DNA from: Herpomyces periplanetae
Taxonomy: Eukaryota > Ascomycota > Laboulbeniomycetes > Herpomycetales > Herpomycetaceae
NCBI GenBank assembly: GCA_009733715.1
Contig: WMKJ01000065.1
Location: 1-64,000 of the forward strand
Reading direction: 5' to 3'
DNA length: 64,000 nt
Positions 46,351 through 55,620 of the stretch are shown one piece after another. Under the pieces are notes generated by a model. The model searched no databases and was not told where the DNA came from. It was given only the letters and a program-made list of their open reading frames with translations. The translations under genes were made by a program, and so were the position numbers. Within the stretch, counting starts at the first letter, position 1. Each line of letters opens with the position of its first letter.

Positions 46351-47781
46351 ATGGCACCCTCATTACTTAATGCAATCATTTTATCGTCTATACTTCCTAT
46401 ACTTTCACCTTCAAGATTTCGGTCGACTAATTTACCTGAGTCAATCGATTCCCTTAAGCCGACATTCGCGAAATTTGACGATAACCCAAGTGACTACTAT
46501 TGGATTGCTTCATCACCTTCTTGGATTGATCGTTCCGCTTGCCGGTGGTTAGGTGTGTGCGGGCTGTCACACGTTAACTCGGTAAAGTACAAACCTTCAT
46601 CAGGTGAACCTACCCCTACTACACACTCAAACTTCCCCTCCTCGTTAGGCCAACGTTTAGCCAACGTTTCTACTAAGTTTATCACCCAACGAACTGGCCA
46701 ACATGTGTTCGTCAACCGTGATCAAGTTAACTTAAACATTCGCGATAACGGTAACGTTAACCGTACCAGTGCTACTGCTAGTGATCCCCGTGGAAATTCA
46801 ATTCCTGACTATGTTTGGGTGTACGCTCCCTTTCTTCATTTATCCAATGAAGAAGAGTTTTGGCCCAGTACTGTTCAATCTCATTTAGAGCATACTACAC
46901 CTTACTTGGATTATGAGCCAATGCCTGTTGAATTTCAAAATATGACTGTGAACAATTTAGCTAACTTAAACGGTTTGACGACCAATAATTCCGTTTACTT
47001 ACAAAGTAATGATAACGTTGAGTTAAAATCACCCTGGCTACTCTCTCGGGAGAATATACCTCTCGTTGGAACTAGAATGATCAACTCATCCGATTTTACT
47101 GTGAATCCTGAAAATGCTTCCCAAATACCTGGTTACTCTGGTGCTACCGCCTTTTTGATTGCAGCTCCCAAAGCCGATGGTGTTGTTGATGCATTTTGGT
47201 TCTACTTTTACAGCTATAACCAGGGAAATAGAGTATTGGGTATTAGATTTGGTGACCATGTAGGTGACTGGGAGCATGTCGTCGTGCGATTTGTTAACGG
47301 TCAGCCTACTCAAGTCTTCCTTAGTGCCCACGAGAATGGCAAAGCGTATGATTATTCTGTCATATCAAAATATGGGGTACGCCCTATCGTGTATTCTGCA
47401 CAGGGCTCACATGCTCATTATGCGACCGTTGGTGATCATTCCTACGTTCTACCTTTAAATTTATTAAAAGACCATACTGATGCTGGCCCGTTATGGGATG
47501 CTACTTTAAACGTTCAGTCTTACATTTTTAACTCTGCCGATGCTTCAATAACTCCAAGTGATAATAATCCAGATTTACCCACATCTTGGCTCGATTTCAA
47601 TGGTCGATGGGGTGATAAAACTTACTTATTAAACGATAAACGTCAATATCGACTTGCAGGACAATATCACTATGTTAGTGGACCTTTTGGACCAAAGTAT
47701 CATCGTTTAGATCGAAAGAATGTATGTCAAATTGAGGATGATTGTACCATATTAGACAAACTGATTGAAGAACCCATGTAA
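46351..47781 (+). CDS. Vps62 family (vacuolar protein sorting 62/DUF946-type) protein
   Basis: Single-exon protein of 476 residues. The N terminus (MAPSLLNAIILSSILPILSP) looks like a signal peptide, so the product should enter the secretory pathway. The Vps62 domain is clear: PDYVWVYAPFLHLSNEEEFW, TPYLDYEPMPVEFQN, then DAFWFYFYSYNQG, FGDHVGDWEHVVVRF and the AQGSHAHYATVGDH segment with conserved His and Gly. Family members were named for a protein-sorting screen in yeast; the conserved His/Asp/Trp pattern hints at an enzyme or binding pocket, but no reaction is established. Length is close to fungal relatives. No intron was needed. Confidence 0.9.
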   Translation: MAPSLLNAIILSSILPILSPSRFRSTNLPESIDSLKPTFAKFDDNPSDYYWIASSPSWIDRSACRWLGVCGLSHVNSVKYKPSSGEPTPTTHSNFPSSLGQRLANVSTKFITQRTGQHVFVNRDQVNLNIRDNGNVNRTSATASDPRGNSIPDYVWVYAPFLHLSNEEEFWPSTVQSHLEHTTPYLDYEPMPVEFQNMTVNNLANLNGLTTNNSVYLQSNDNVELKSPWLLSRENIPLVGTRMINSSDFTVNPENASQIPGYSGATAFLIAAPKADGVVDAFWFYFYSYNQGNRVLGIRFGDHVGDWEHVVVRFVNGQPTQVFLSAHENGKAYDYSVISKYGVRPIVYSAQGSHAHYATVGDHSYVLPLNLLKDHTDAGPLWDATLNVQSYIFNSADASITPSDNNPDLPTSWLDFNGRWGDKTYLLNDKRQYRLAGQYHYVSGPFGPKYHRLDRKNVCQIEDDCTILDKLIEEPM

Positions 47782-48143
47782 AATCCCTCATTTTTGTTTG
47801 CCCATTCCTGGCTTTTGAAACCCCATTTCGTTAAAACCCTGTGTACTTCAACATGTCTATCTACTTTGTCGATTTCACGAGTAGTTTAGAATAACTTTTT
47901 ACCCTTCTTCATCTTAATCCCCATAAAATTGTGTAAATTTATCGTCCAAAAATCACCATTACGTCATTTCCATGGGCGACAATGGTCGAGTGGCGCATGT
48001 ATCACGTGATTGTGGTTTTCCGGTTAAAAATTGTTCCGAACACCAAGAGTTTTGAAAATTAAATTGACGGGGAAAAGTCGTCATAGTGCACGCGTGATCG
48101 TGAGAATAAAAGTGATGTGCAATTGAAAAACTTGAATTTGAGG
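47782..48143. other. Intergenic region upstream of the ferredoxin gene
   Basis: About 360 bp between two + strand genes. It contains the CACGTG element at 48001-48015. No gene seen. Confidence 0.6.
48001..48015. promoter_or_regulatory. E-box-type element ATCACGTGATTGTGG
   Basis: An exact repeat of the 15-bp string at 38474-38488. It sits about 130 bp before the ferredoxin ATG, a plausible promoter distance. A Cbf1-like bHLH factor is the obvious candidate binder. Confidence 0.5.
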
Positions 48144-48665
48144 ATGAATTTTCGGGGAGTTTTACTATCGAGCGTTAAAGGATTATATGCGCTATCTGGG
48201 AACCGTTGGGGGACATTTTACAGGCAAGGCAAAAATGATGTAAAATGGAATATGAAGCAGCGTTATTTTAGCTTGAATCAAATCGCCCGTTTGGAACACA
48301 AGAATAATAACGAAGCTGTACGGCACAGTGTAACTTTTATCGATAAACAAGGTATTCCACACGAATTTCGTGTTGAGGAAGGGAAAAATTTACTCGATAT
48401 CGCCCAGGATAACGACTTAGAAGTGGAGGGCGCGTGTGGTGGAGCTTGTGCTTGCTCGACATGTCACGTTATCATTGATTCACCAACAGTTTATGAAAAG
48501 TTACCGGTTGCAGAAGATGAAGAAAATGATATGCTTGATCTCGCTTTTGGTTTAACGGAGTATAGTCGTCTTGGATGTCAAGTTCGAGTAACTAAAGACG
48601 TCGATGGAATGGTAGTTCGTTTGCCGAGTATGACGCGAAACATGCAAAAAAGTGATTTCACATAG
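48144..48665 (+). CDS. Mitochondrial adrenodoxin-type [2Fe-2S] ferredoxin
   Basis: Predicted 173-residue matrix electron carrier. It would pass electrons from ferredoxin reductase to the iron-sulfur assembly machinery and to heme A or ubiquinone synthesis, as yeast Yah1 does. I use ATG 48144, since the frame upstream starts only at GTG. Residues 1 to about 60 are basic and Ser-rich, with few acids, as expected for a presequence. The cluster ligands are Cys98, Cys104 and Cys107 (CGGACACSTC) and Cys145 (RLGCQV), with adrenodoxin spacing C-x5-C-x2-C-x37-C. The acidic helix around DEENDMLDLA matches the partner-binding surface of the family. No fused domain is present, unlike S. pombe Etp1. Confidence 0.95.
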   Translation: MNFRGVLLSSVKGLYALSGNRWGTFYRQGKNDVKWNMKQRYFSLNQIARLEHKNNNEAVRHSVTFIDKQGIPHEFRVEEGKNLLDIAQDNDLEVEGACGGACACSTCHVIIDSPTVYEKLPVAEDEENDMLDLAFGLTEYSRLGCQVRVTKDVDGMVVRLPSMTRNMQKSDFT

Positions 48666-48994
48666 TTGTCACCACAGTTAACCTATTAACTTGTATTGCA
48701 AAGTCCATCGAAAATATAACCTTTTTAAGGGATTTTCCTGCATATACAATAAATTTATTGCCATATTTCACTTATTCATATCTGCCTATTCTCTGTCACT
48801 CATTTACACGCCATATTTTACTCTCATACACACACTTTTCTTCTTATGCTTGTACTATTTCAAGTCAATCCTGAATTGCGTATCAAGCTCGATTTTGCTT
48901 ACTTTTGACTACTTAACCATCAAAAATTTTCATCTCCTCATATACCTTAGTCATCTCGTTTAACTTGTCCAAAGAATTGGCTAAAGCTTTCAAA
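48666..48994. other. Intergenic between ferredoxin and TFIIE alpha genes
   Basis: About 330 bp, T/C-rich toward the TFIIE alpha start. No gene seen; a 90-codon ORF here is hydrophobic only because of T-rich composition. Confidence 0.55.
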
Positions 48995-50239
48995 ATGGAG
49001 CACGCTCAAGCGCTTGTGCGCAGTATCGTACGCGCATTTTACGGTGTGGAACATATCGTGATTGTCGATGCGTTAGTCTTTCATGGTGCACTTTCTCTCA
49101 TAGATTTAGCCCAGATTTTAGAACTGGGAAAACAGGTCAAAGTTGTTCAGCGCTACTGCGGAAAGTTGCGAGAAGCCGGGCTAGTTAGCGTTCATTCGCG
49201 TATGGAAGCTCGAGAAGGTAGTAACAAGCCTATAATGCGCGATTATTTATACATTGATTATAGAAGGGCTATCGATGCCACAAAGTATCGTATCCATTTA
49301 CTAGACGAACAAATTAAACAGGAATCTCGTCCTACCACAGAAAAAAAAGACTTGGTGTGTACAAGATGTCGCGCCCAGTGGACCTTGCTCGACGTTCTCG
49401 ACTGCGCTGATCCCGCGGGCCGAGGTAGCGGATTCCTATGTAAACGCTGTGGGCATTTATTGGAAACTCAAGAGGCTGATGAAGGAGCTGTCAACAGCGA
49501 CGATCGTCCCGCTCAATTTAATCGGCAGTTCGCCTACTTACTTCACTTACTTGAGAAAATTGATGAAAGTATTGTCCCCGCTGTTACGGGAGAAGAAGCC
49601 CTTGCCCATGCGGTACCTTTAGTACGTGATGAAACAGGTCATGAGGGAGCCAAGAGTTTATTGCTAGCCACCAGTAGTTCGTCAATAACCGTAGTTGGGG
49701 CTGCTAGTCAGTGTACTGGGAAGACTAATTTAAACGTTAAAGGAGCCGGTGATCAAACGAATAATGATAAAATTGAGGTTTTAATTACTACTCAAGAGGA
49801 AAATAGTGCCGCTGAAACTGCGGCAGCTGCTGCAAGAAGAGCTGCAGCGGCCGCGCAAAATGTTCTTCCCTCATGGCATACCCATTCCACAATTACAGGT
49901 GAATTAACGGGAGTTGGCCAACCTCAAGATATTTGGAAAGCCAATAGCAGTCAAGTTACTCGTACAGGCGAAAGTGTTGATGTTACTCTACGAGTGGATG
50001 ATTCTCTTTTGACCGATGAGAATTCAGCTCTAGAGTCGTACTTTAAAGCACTCGAAGAAGAACAACAACAGAATTCTCTCCAAGAAGCTGAGATGGACGC
50101 TTACGATGACGATTTTAACGATGATGAGGAGGATGAATTTGAAGATATACCTGCTTTGGGACTCGGGGAAACATCTCCGCTCTCTTCTTCCTCTACTGCT
50201 GCTAAAAAGGTGAAAGTTGAATTCGAGGACTCTTTTTAG
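48995..50239 (+). CDS. Transcription initiation factor TFIIE alpha subunit
   Basis: Predicted 414-residue general transcription factor that recruits and stimulates TFIIH at RNA polymerase II promoters. I chose ATG 48995 (MEHAQALVRSIVRAFYGVEH) because the frame upstream has only TTG. The N-terminal winged helix spans residues 1 to about 100, including LGKQVKVVQRYCGKLREAGL. A C4 zinc ribbon follows near residues 120-160, with CTRC and CKRC pairs. The middle is Ala-rich (ETAAAAARRAAAAAQN) and looks disordered. The C terminus has the typical acidic stretch (DAYDDDFNDDEEDEFED) that contacts TFIIH, and ends VKVEFEDSF. The next same-strand ORF begins 32 bp after its stop. Confidence 0.93.
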   Translation: MEHAQALVRSIVRAFYGVEHIVIVDALVFHGALSLIDLAQILELGKQVKVVQRYCGKLREAGLVSVHSRMEAREGSNKPIMRDYLYIDYRRAIDATKYRIHLLDEQIKQESRPTTEKKDLVCTRCRAQWTLLDVLDCADPAGRGSGFLCKRCGHLLETQEADEGAVNSDDRPAQFNRQFAYLLHLLEKIDESIVPAVTGEEALAHAVPLVRDETGHEGAKSLLLATSSSSITVVGAASQCTGKTNLNVKGAGDQTNNDKIEVLITTQEENSAAETAAAAARRAAAAAQNVLPSWHTHSTITGELTGVGQPQDIWKANSSQVTRTGESVDVTLRVDDSLLTDENSALESYFKALEEEQQQNSLQEAEMDAYDDDFNDDEEDEFEDIPALGLGETSPLSSSSTAAKKVKVEFEDSF

Positions 50240-50271
50240 CCTTAGTCACGTGCATCATCTTGACAGTTGGG

Positions 50272-51105
50272 ATGAATTGCTGGAGCGGGTTTTCAAGAGT
50301 TTTGGTGTCAGGACGAAAGTCGTTGAAGCAGTTTGCCAAAATGGATGTACGCGTGAGAATTGTTTCGGCTCAGGATTTGCTGAATAGTATTAATACAGAA
50401 GAAACAGCTGGTACAGACAACGAAGTATTTAGCGGGGAAACTATATACGCGATAATTTCACAGTTTTTATCGACAAAACATCGAAAAGTATACGTGATTG
50501 ATGCAGGGAATACTGATTGGAGTATTATAAATTTTTTTCATCACGTACATACGCATATTCCGACTCAATCCAGATCTGAAATACTTGACAACGTCTGGGT
50601 TACCGAGGTTTACGATATATCTGGCGTATTTAACGCTGTTGATGAAATTCAGGCTCATCTCGTTAACGTAACGTGCTCAAGTATACTTATAGTTCTTACA
50701 TCTCTCTTTGTACACCACCGTAAACGGTATCGTTTGGCCCGAGTTCACCCTCTGCAGAATCATGTGGATACGACAGTTCCCATTCATGATATCTCCCGTG
50801 TTGTTCGGCTAGCCCGGAAGATCAGGTCCCTCGCTCTATCTCACATTTCCGTTAACCTATTCCTTCACATTGATCATATCACCAAGTTAACTTGGCTCTC
50901 CTCTGTCCCTCACTCCCAATGCCTATTCTACTCAGCCTTGAATGCTTTCATTACTACTCTTAATTTTCACCAAGTTAACACTAGCCATCGTTTCCATTTG
51001 CCCCCTCACACTACTCCATTTGTACGGCCACTTCCGGAATCTTCTACTACCATTTCTCCCCGTGAATTTCATTGTTCGTGCAGTTCAGTCTACCTTCTGT
51101 ACTAA
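50272..51105 (+). CDS. Unrecognised protein, possibly a divergent RecA/Rad51-paralogue-like fold
   Basis: Intact ORF of 277 residues if started at ATG 50272, or 254 from ATG 50341 (MDVRVRIVSAQDLL). The second start may be better because it begins with a strand-helix pattern. A hydrophobic strand ending in Asp (KVYVIDAGNTDWS) is followed by a helix, a variable region, a helix (ISGVFNAVDEIQAHLVN) and another strand (SSILIVLTSLF). This order of strand, helix and strand resembles the core of Rad51 paralogues such as XRCC2, but there is no Walker A loop. I give this only as a weak suggestion. The gene starts 32 bp after the TFIIE alpha stop and ends 92 bp from the convergent WD40 gene. Long ORF and normal composition argue that it is real. 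Confidence 0.5.
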   Translation: MNCWSGFSRVLVSGRKSLKQFAKMDVRVRIVSAQDLLNSINTEETAGTDNEVFSGETIYAIISQFLSTKHRKVYVIDAGNTDWSIINFFHHVHTHIPTQSRSEILDNVWVTEVYDISGVFNAVDEIQAHLVNVTCSSILIVLTSLFVHHRKRYRLARVHPLQNHVDTTVPIHDISRVVRLARKIRSLALSHISVNLFLHIDHITKLTWLSSVPHSQCLFYSALNAFITTLNFHQVNTSHRFHLPPHTTPFVRPLPESSTTISPREFHCSCSSVYLLY

Positions 51106-51197
51106 TTTCCTTCCACGTCAAGCTTAATTACCCCCCTTCCTTAATCTTTTGCCTAGCAAATTACCCCCGATACACATCAGCCCTACCACTCGCCACA

Positions 51198-52445
51198 TCA
51201 CCGCCACAACCCATAGGGCTGACTCGTAAACTTCCAAAGTTTAATCGTGCCGTCTTCGCTACCCGTGGCGTACAATTTTCCATCAGGGGAAAAAGCTACT
51301 GACCAGATTGGTCCGTGGTGACCCTTTCCTACTTCTAAACATTTTCCCTGTTCCCAGTCCCAGACGCGCAGCCATGTATTTCCAATTGCCCCAGTTACAA
51401 AGCGTCTTTCACTATTGCCACCGTTTATCGATGTGGGACTTAACGATACACTAGCAACTTCGTGTTGTAAGTCCCATGAGCGAATTAATTCATGGGGAAC
51501 TTTAGAATTGAAAAAGTAAACCTTTTGCCCCGCCGCGACGCTAATAGTTTGAGCAGATTTCCATGCTCCTCCATCATTGCTATTTCCTTGGTCACTCGTG
51601 GTGTGATCATCTTTGTTAACTTCGCTATTTTGACTTACACTGCACGTAGCAGGATCGACATCCAATTCACAACTTCCAATCCGACCTTCGACTTCATACG
51701 TTGCTACAACCGAGCGTGCACGTAGATCCCACCACCTGAGCTTTTTATCTTCACATGCTGTAACTAGTAAACTAGCATCCGGGGACCATACAATTGATTT
51801 TATCGTTCCTCCGTGAGCATTTACATCCGTTTCATAAACTATACAATCATCCGTGCAATTGAGCTTTTCATTGTTATCCGTAGGGTTAACTGAAAGCGCT
51901 CGATCCAAGTCAAATAATCGTAATCGTTTTTCCATGCCACCTGTAGCCAAGTATCCCGGCTTAACAGTAGACGAAGATAGTGACCAAGCGTTTCCGTTAC
52001 TTGAATTCATGCTACCACGATCCACAAATGCGACGCTCTTTACAATGTGGCCATGCTGCAATGCGGATAAACACTCTCCTGTCGTCGTATCCCATACACG
52101 TGCACTAAAGTCTGCACTAGCCGTAGCCGCAAGTGCTGCATCATTCGATAATTTAGCTTGCCATACCGCGCCCTTGTGACCCAGAAATGTACCGATCCAA
52201 TCTCCTGTTGATCCAGTTCGCATTTGTGGATTATTGTCCTTACAAGCTGATATCAGGTAGTACTCGCCACACGTACTATCACCACCCGATACTTGAACTT
52301 CACTTGTAGTTCCATTTGACACTAACGCTGAAAACGATATATACGTCACCGGTCGAGAGTGCCCGTGACACGTTAATGGCACAACTCGCACCAAATCTCC
52401 TGTACCATTCGTTCCTCCTGTTGTCCCTACCGTACCCACACTCAT
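51198..52445 (-). CDS. WD40 repeat protein, STRAP/UNRIP family
   Basis: Predicted 415-residue seven-bladed propeller. I chose ATG 52445 (MSVGTVG) because the frame upstream starts only at TTG. Features of STRAP/UNRIP are clear: CHGHSRPVTYISFSAL, YYLISACKDNNPQMRTGSTG, DWIGTFLGHKGAVWQAKLS, ADFSARVWDTTTGECLSALQ, HGHIVKSVAFVDRG, YLATGGMEKRLRLFDLDRAL and the final blade SVAFSPDGKLYATGSEDGTI. In animals STRAP works with the SMN complex and in TGF-beta signalling; fungal relatives are less studied, and eIF3i (Tif34) is the closest similar propeller. It carries Ser/Asn-rich insertions between some blades. It is single-exon. Confidence 0.92.
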   Translation of the reverse strand: MSVGTVGTTGGTNGTGDLVRVVPLTCHGHSRPVTYISFSALVSNGTTSEVQVSGGDSTCGEYYLISACKDNNPQMRTGSTGDWIGTFLGHKGAVWQAKLSNDAALAATASADFSARVWDTTTGECLSALQHGHIVKSVAFVDRGSMNSSNGNAWSLSSSTVKPGYLATGGMEKRLRLFDLDRALSVNPTDNNEKLNCTDDCIVYETDVNAHGGTIKSIVWSPDASLLVTACEDKKLRWWDLRARSVVATYEVEGRIGSCELDVDPATCSVSQNSEVNKDDHTTSDQGNSNDGGAWKSAQTISVAAGQKVYFFNSKVPHELIRSWDLQHEVASVSLSPTSINGGNSERRFVTGAIGNTWLRVWDWEQGKCLEVGKGHHGPIWSVAFSPDGKLYATGSEDGTIKLWKFTSQPYGLWR

Positions 52446-52755
52446 TATACTCGCCTTCAAAACAAATTCCAATCTACGAATTAATAATTATAATTCTTCA
52501 CATTCGCTAAACTTTCCACTAACATGAAAACTCTTTTATCACAATTCCCATTCTCCCACCCTTAATATCCTCCCGAATCCAAACACATGTCGTCACATGA
52601 CACATCACATGCCTCTCCTCCACTGCATTTCTTAGTAAGGCTATACACGCATCGTCACAATGTTAGTTCTTGTGCGTGCCCGTCATCACATTTAATACCA
52701 CTTTTAACGAACACAACCTCTTTCAAACAATTATTTTATTGTCTACCTTGCTCAA
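52446..52755. other. Intergenic between the WD40 and first catalase genes
   Basis: About 310 bp of AT/C-rich sequence that should hold the catalase 3' UTR and the WD40 promoter. Nothing recognised. Confidence 0.55.
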
Positions 52756-54435
52756 TTACTCAGTTTTAACATGAATTGGTGCCCCATTACTTTCTGCAAT
52801 TAACACTTCCTGTGATTCTTTATTTGCTGCACGCAAGCCCGGTGTTCGCGCTAATCCGTTATGGCACCCGTTGAAATTAAGTTCGCTTATACTACTGTAT
52901 CCCTTGATACCCGTAGCCTGTTCTAAACGTTGGGCTAAATCATTAGATACCTCGCGAAATATGGAAATTTGACGTTTAATATACTCTTTGTTGGTACAAT
53001 TTGCCATGTGCCCGGCTAGATTTTGTACAAGTCGAGTGCGAGCTCCTTCATCAAATACCTTTTCATAAAGAGTCCGTGGAGCATTGAAATCTTCAGGTCG
53101 GATCTCCGAAAGGAAAAGTACCATCTGACTTAGAAAGTGACCATGTCCTCGACTCATTTCAGCGGACCGGGGTTTAAACTTAATTGGATCACTTGACGAC
53201 AAGTAGGCTGGTCGCGATCCTTGATTATAGTACGCCATATTTCCATCTCTTTGAAAGTTTGCCATACGATACGATGGATGAGGAGAGTTTACGGGCAATT
53301 GATGATAATTAACACCTAATCGATGTCGGTGGGTATCGGGATATGAGAATAATCTGGACTGAAGAACTGGATCAGGCGTTGGTTCTACGCCAGGAACCAA
53401 ATGAGATGGAGAAAATGCGACCTGCTCTATTTCGGCAAAGTAGTTTTTGGGGTTTTCGTTCAATATAATTTCACCGACTTTGCGCAACGGATATAGTGAA
53501 TGTGGCCAAACGTGTGTTAGGTCGAGGACATTTATTTTGTACTTTGACCAGGCTTCTTCAGCTTGTTCTGGAGTCATGATTTGAACAGACAAGTCCCAAC
53601 CTGGATAATTGCCTTTTTCTATAGCGTAGTACAAATCTTTTTGGTTGTGATCGGGCGATTTAGTATGTACTTCTTCTGGAGGTACACACTTTATGCCTTG
53701 CTTTGAAACAAAATGAAATTGGGCGTATACCCACGATCCGTCACTTTTAACTAATTTTAAAGTATGGCCAACATATCCGTGCATGTGTCGGTAACCGTCA
53801 GGAATACCACGATCACTAAATAGAATAATTACTTGATGTACGGACTCCGGATTGTTTGAAAGATAGTCCCAAAACATGGTACTATCATCACCACCACCCA
53901 AATTTGTAGCTGGATCACGCTTTTGAGTATGGATAAAATGAGGGAATTTTGCGGGATCACGGAGAAAGAATACAGGAGTATTATTTCCGACAAAATCCAT
54001 GTTTCCCTCAGCAGTACGAAACTTAATAGCGAATCCACGAGGGTCTCGAGCTAGATCATTACTTCCTCTCTCACCACCAACAGTGGAGAATCGGATTGTG
54101 ACGGGACATTCTTTTCCAGGCTTGAATATATCGGCCATGGTCAAGTCATCTAGGGAATTGGTAACACGAAAGTAGCCATGGGCTCCCGAACCTTTGGCGT
54201 GTACTACACGCTCTGGAATGCGCTCACGATCAAAATGAGACAGCAAATCGATTAAGTGAAAGTCTTGGAGGAGTAAAGGACCACTCTCACCGGCACGCTG
54301 AGATTCATAAGGATGAGGCAGAGGTGCACCGTTGCTAGCAGTGTATACTGACGTTGCAGAAGTGGCATGACGATCGTCGACGTAATCGATGCGCAAGTCG
54401 CCAGTTTTTTTAACCGTTGATGAAAATGCATACAT
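52756..54435 (-). CDS. Catalase, copy 1
   Basis: Single-exon heme catalase of 559 residues that converts hydrogen peroxide to water and oxygen. The distal-face His is His79 (ERVVHAKGSGAHGYF), the partner Asn lies in FVGNNTPVFFLRDP, and the proximal heme Tyr is in RLFSYPDTHRHRLG. The length fits the small-subunit, clade-3-like fungal catalases. The C terminus ends HVKTE and has no SKL-type peroxisomal signal. No signal peptide is evident, so cytosolic location is likely. The central 1478 bp (52853-54330) appear identical to the second copy, but both ends differ from it. Confidence 0.96.
   Translation of the reverse strand: MYAFSSTVKKTGDLRIDYVDDRHATSATSVYTASNGAPLPHPYESQRAGESGPLLLQDFHLIDLLSHFDRERIPERVVHAKGSGAHGYFRVTNSLDDLTMADIFKPGKECPVTIRFSTVGGERGSNDLARDPRGFAIKFRTAEGNMDFVGNNTPVFFLRDPAKFPHFIHTQKRDPATNLGGGDDSTMFWDYLSNNPESVHQVIILFSDRGIPDGYRHMHGYVGHTLKLVKSDGSWVYAQFHFVSKQGIKCVPPEEVHTKSPDHNQKDLYYAIEKGNYPGWDLSVQIMTPEQAEEAWSKYKINVLDLTHVWPHSLYPLRKVGEIILNENPKNYFAEIEQVAFSPSHLVPGVEPTPDPVLQSRLFSYPDTHRHRLGVNYHQLPVNSPHPSYRMANFQRDGNMAYYNQGSRPAYLSSSDPIKFKPRSAEMSRGHGHFLSQMVLFLSEIRPEDFNAPRTLYEKVFDEGARTRLVQNLAGHMANCTNKEYIKRQISIFREVSNDLAQRLEQATGIKGYSSISELNFNGCHNGLARTPGLRAANKESQEVLIAESNGAPIHVKTE
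52853..54330. repeat. Catalase identical core, copy 1 (1478 bp)
   Basis: Aligns without gaps to 55727-57204 at a constant offset of 2874 bp. Every stretch that I compared was identical. It begins and ends exactly where the flanking coding sequence diverges. Confidence 0.9.
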
Positions 54436-55620
54436 AACTTAAGTATTGCGTTGGCAGATTCAGGTATATTATTTTATATATACGAAATATAGATAGACAA
54501 GCGGGTTTTGTAAATGTTAGTATGGATATTGAAGTTAACTCGGTACGTACAGCATACGGACTTGAAGCAGTTAATATACGTGAAATTTGCCTTAACCTTG
54601 TTGAGCGTTCTAGAATTGATAGTATCTATGCAGGTGTACTCCGTAAGGTAGAGTGTGTATCTTCTTACATTGGTGTTATGGAAGCTAATCATATTGTACA
54701 TTTCAACAGAAAAATAGTCTGCGTGAGCAAAGTTAACGGTAACAACTTTGCGGCTCTAGACCGTGCATAACATGCTGTCATTGATCTCGAAGAACCTCAT
54801 ACACTAGAATATGACGACGGCCACCCCCGGCTAGCTATAGCATAGGCATGTATTGCTATGCAAATTTGCATTATCCTTGGACTGATTGGCTTATCGTTTA
54901 CACTGACAGTGTAACATAGCCAATACAGTGAGTACAATTTCAAATATTATTCCAAAGCATATAACAACACTCTTAAAACGGACATTTTATCAGCGAGTAG
55001 TTTCCTGTTACTTAAATGTTCATCATACAATATGCCTAACTCATACTCGGAGGGTCTTTTCCTTTCATTCTATCAGATTTATTCAAATTTTCAACTTTTA
55101 TTTTAAACACTGTCATACAATATAGTCTCTTCTCCACGAGCGAATGTAGTAAGCATCAAAACAGTTTTATGATGGAGTTTAATATAACGCATGTTAATGT
55201 GCTGGATGTCCTACCCTGATAGGGTGAATTTACATCCCATAGTTAACAAACAGATACATACGCATGTGAAGTGGCGCCTTAACCAACCTGGTTGATGTTA
55301 TTTCTAGTTGCACACGCTTACCGCAAGATGAATCTACAATGTAACAACAGAGTATGCAAATAACCGTCATATTAAACCTGATATCATTCCCATAACAATT
55401 CAGGATTTTTGTTAACAGGGTGGCCTAATTGGAGGTAAATTGAATGTTTTAATCTCATTACAGAGTGGCGTTACTCCACTAGTTAAACATTGAGTTATCA
55501 ATGACACATACTTCGGGTCTGACAGTGGGTATAAGGAGCATTCAGAGTAATGACTTGAACTGAAGTTAGTGGTCGCATTAACGAGTGGAATATTTAAATA
55601 ACTAAACAAAGCTATCAATG
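54436..55620. other. Intergenic between the two catalase genes
   Basis: About 1.2 kb. It includes a 14-bp palindrome (atgcaaatttgcat) near 54,860 and small ORFs on both strands with no recognised family. It shows no repeat of the catalase core. Confidence 0.55.

Noticed and set aside
51072-51302. ORF crossing the convergent stops of two genes
   Set aside because: It overlaps the 3' ends of both the unrecognised ORF and the WD40 gene, so it is a shadow.
54522-54770. 82-codon ORF between the catalase genes
   Set aside because: Balanced composition, but no motif, no partner exon and no other sign of a gene.
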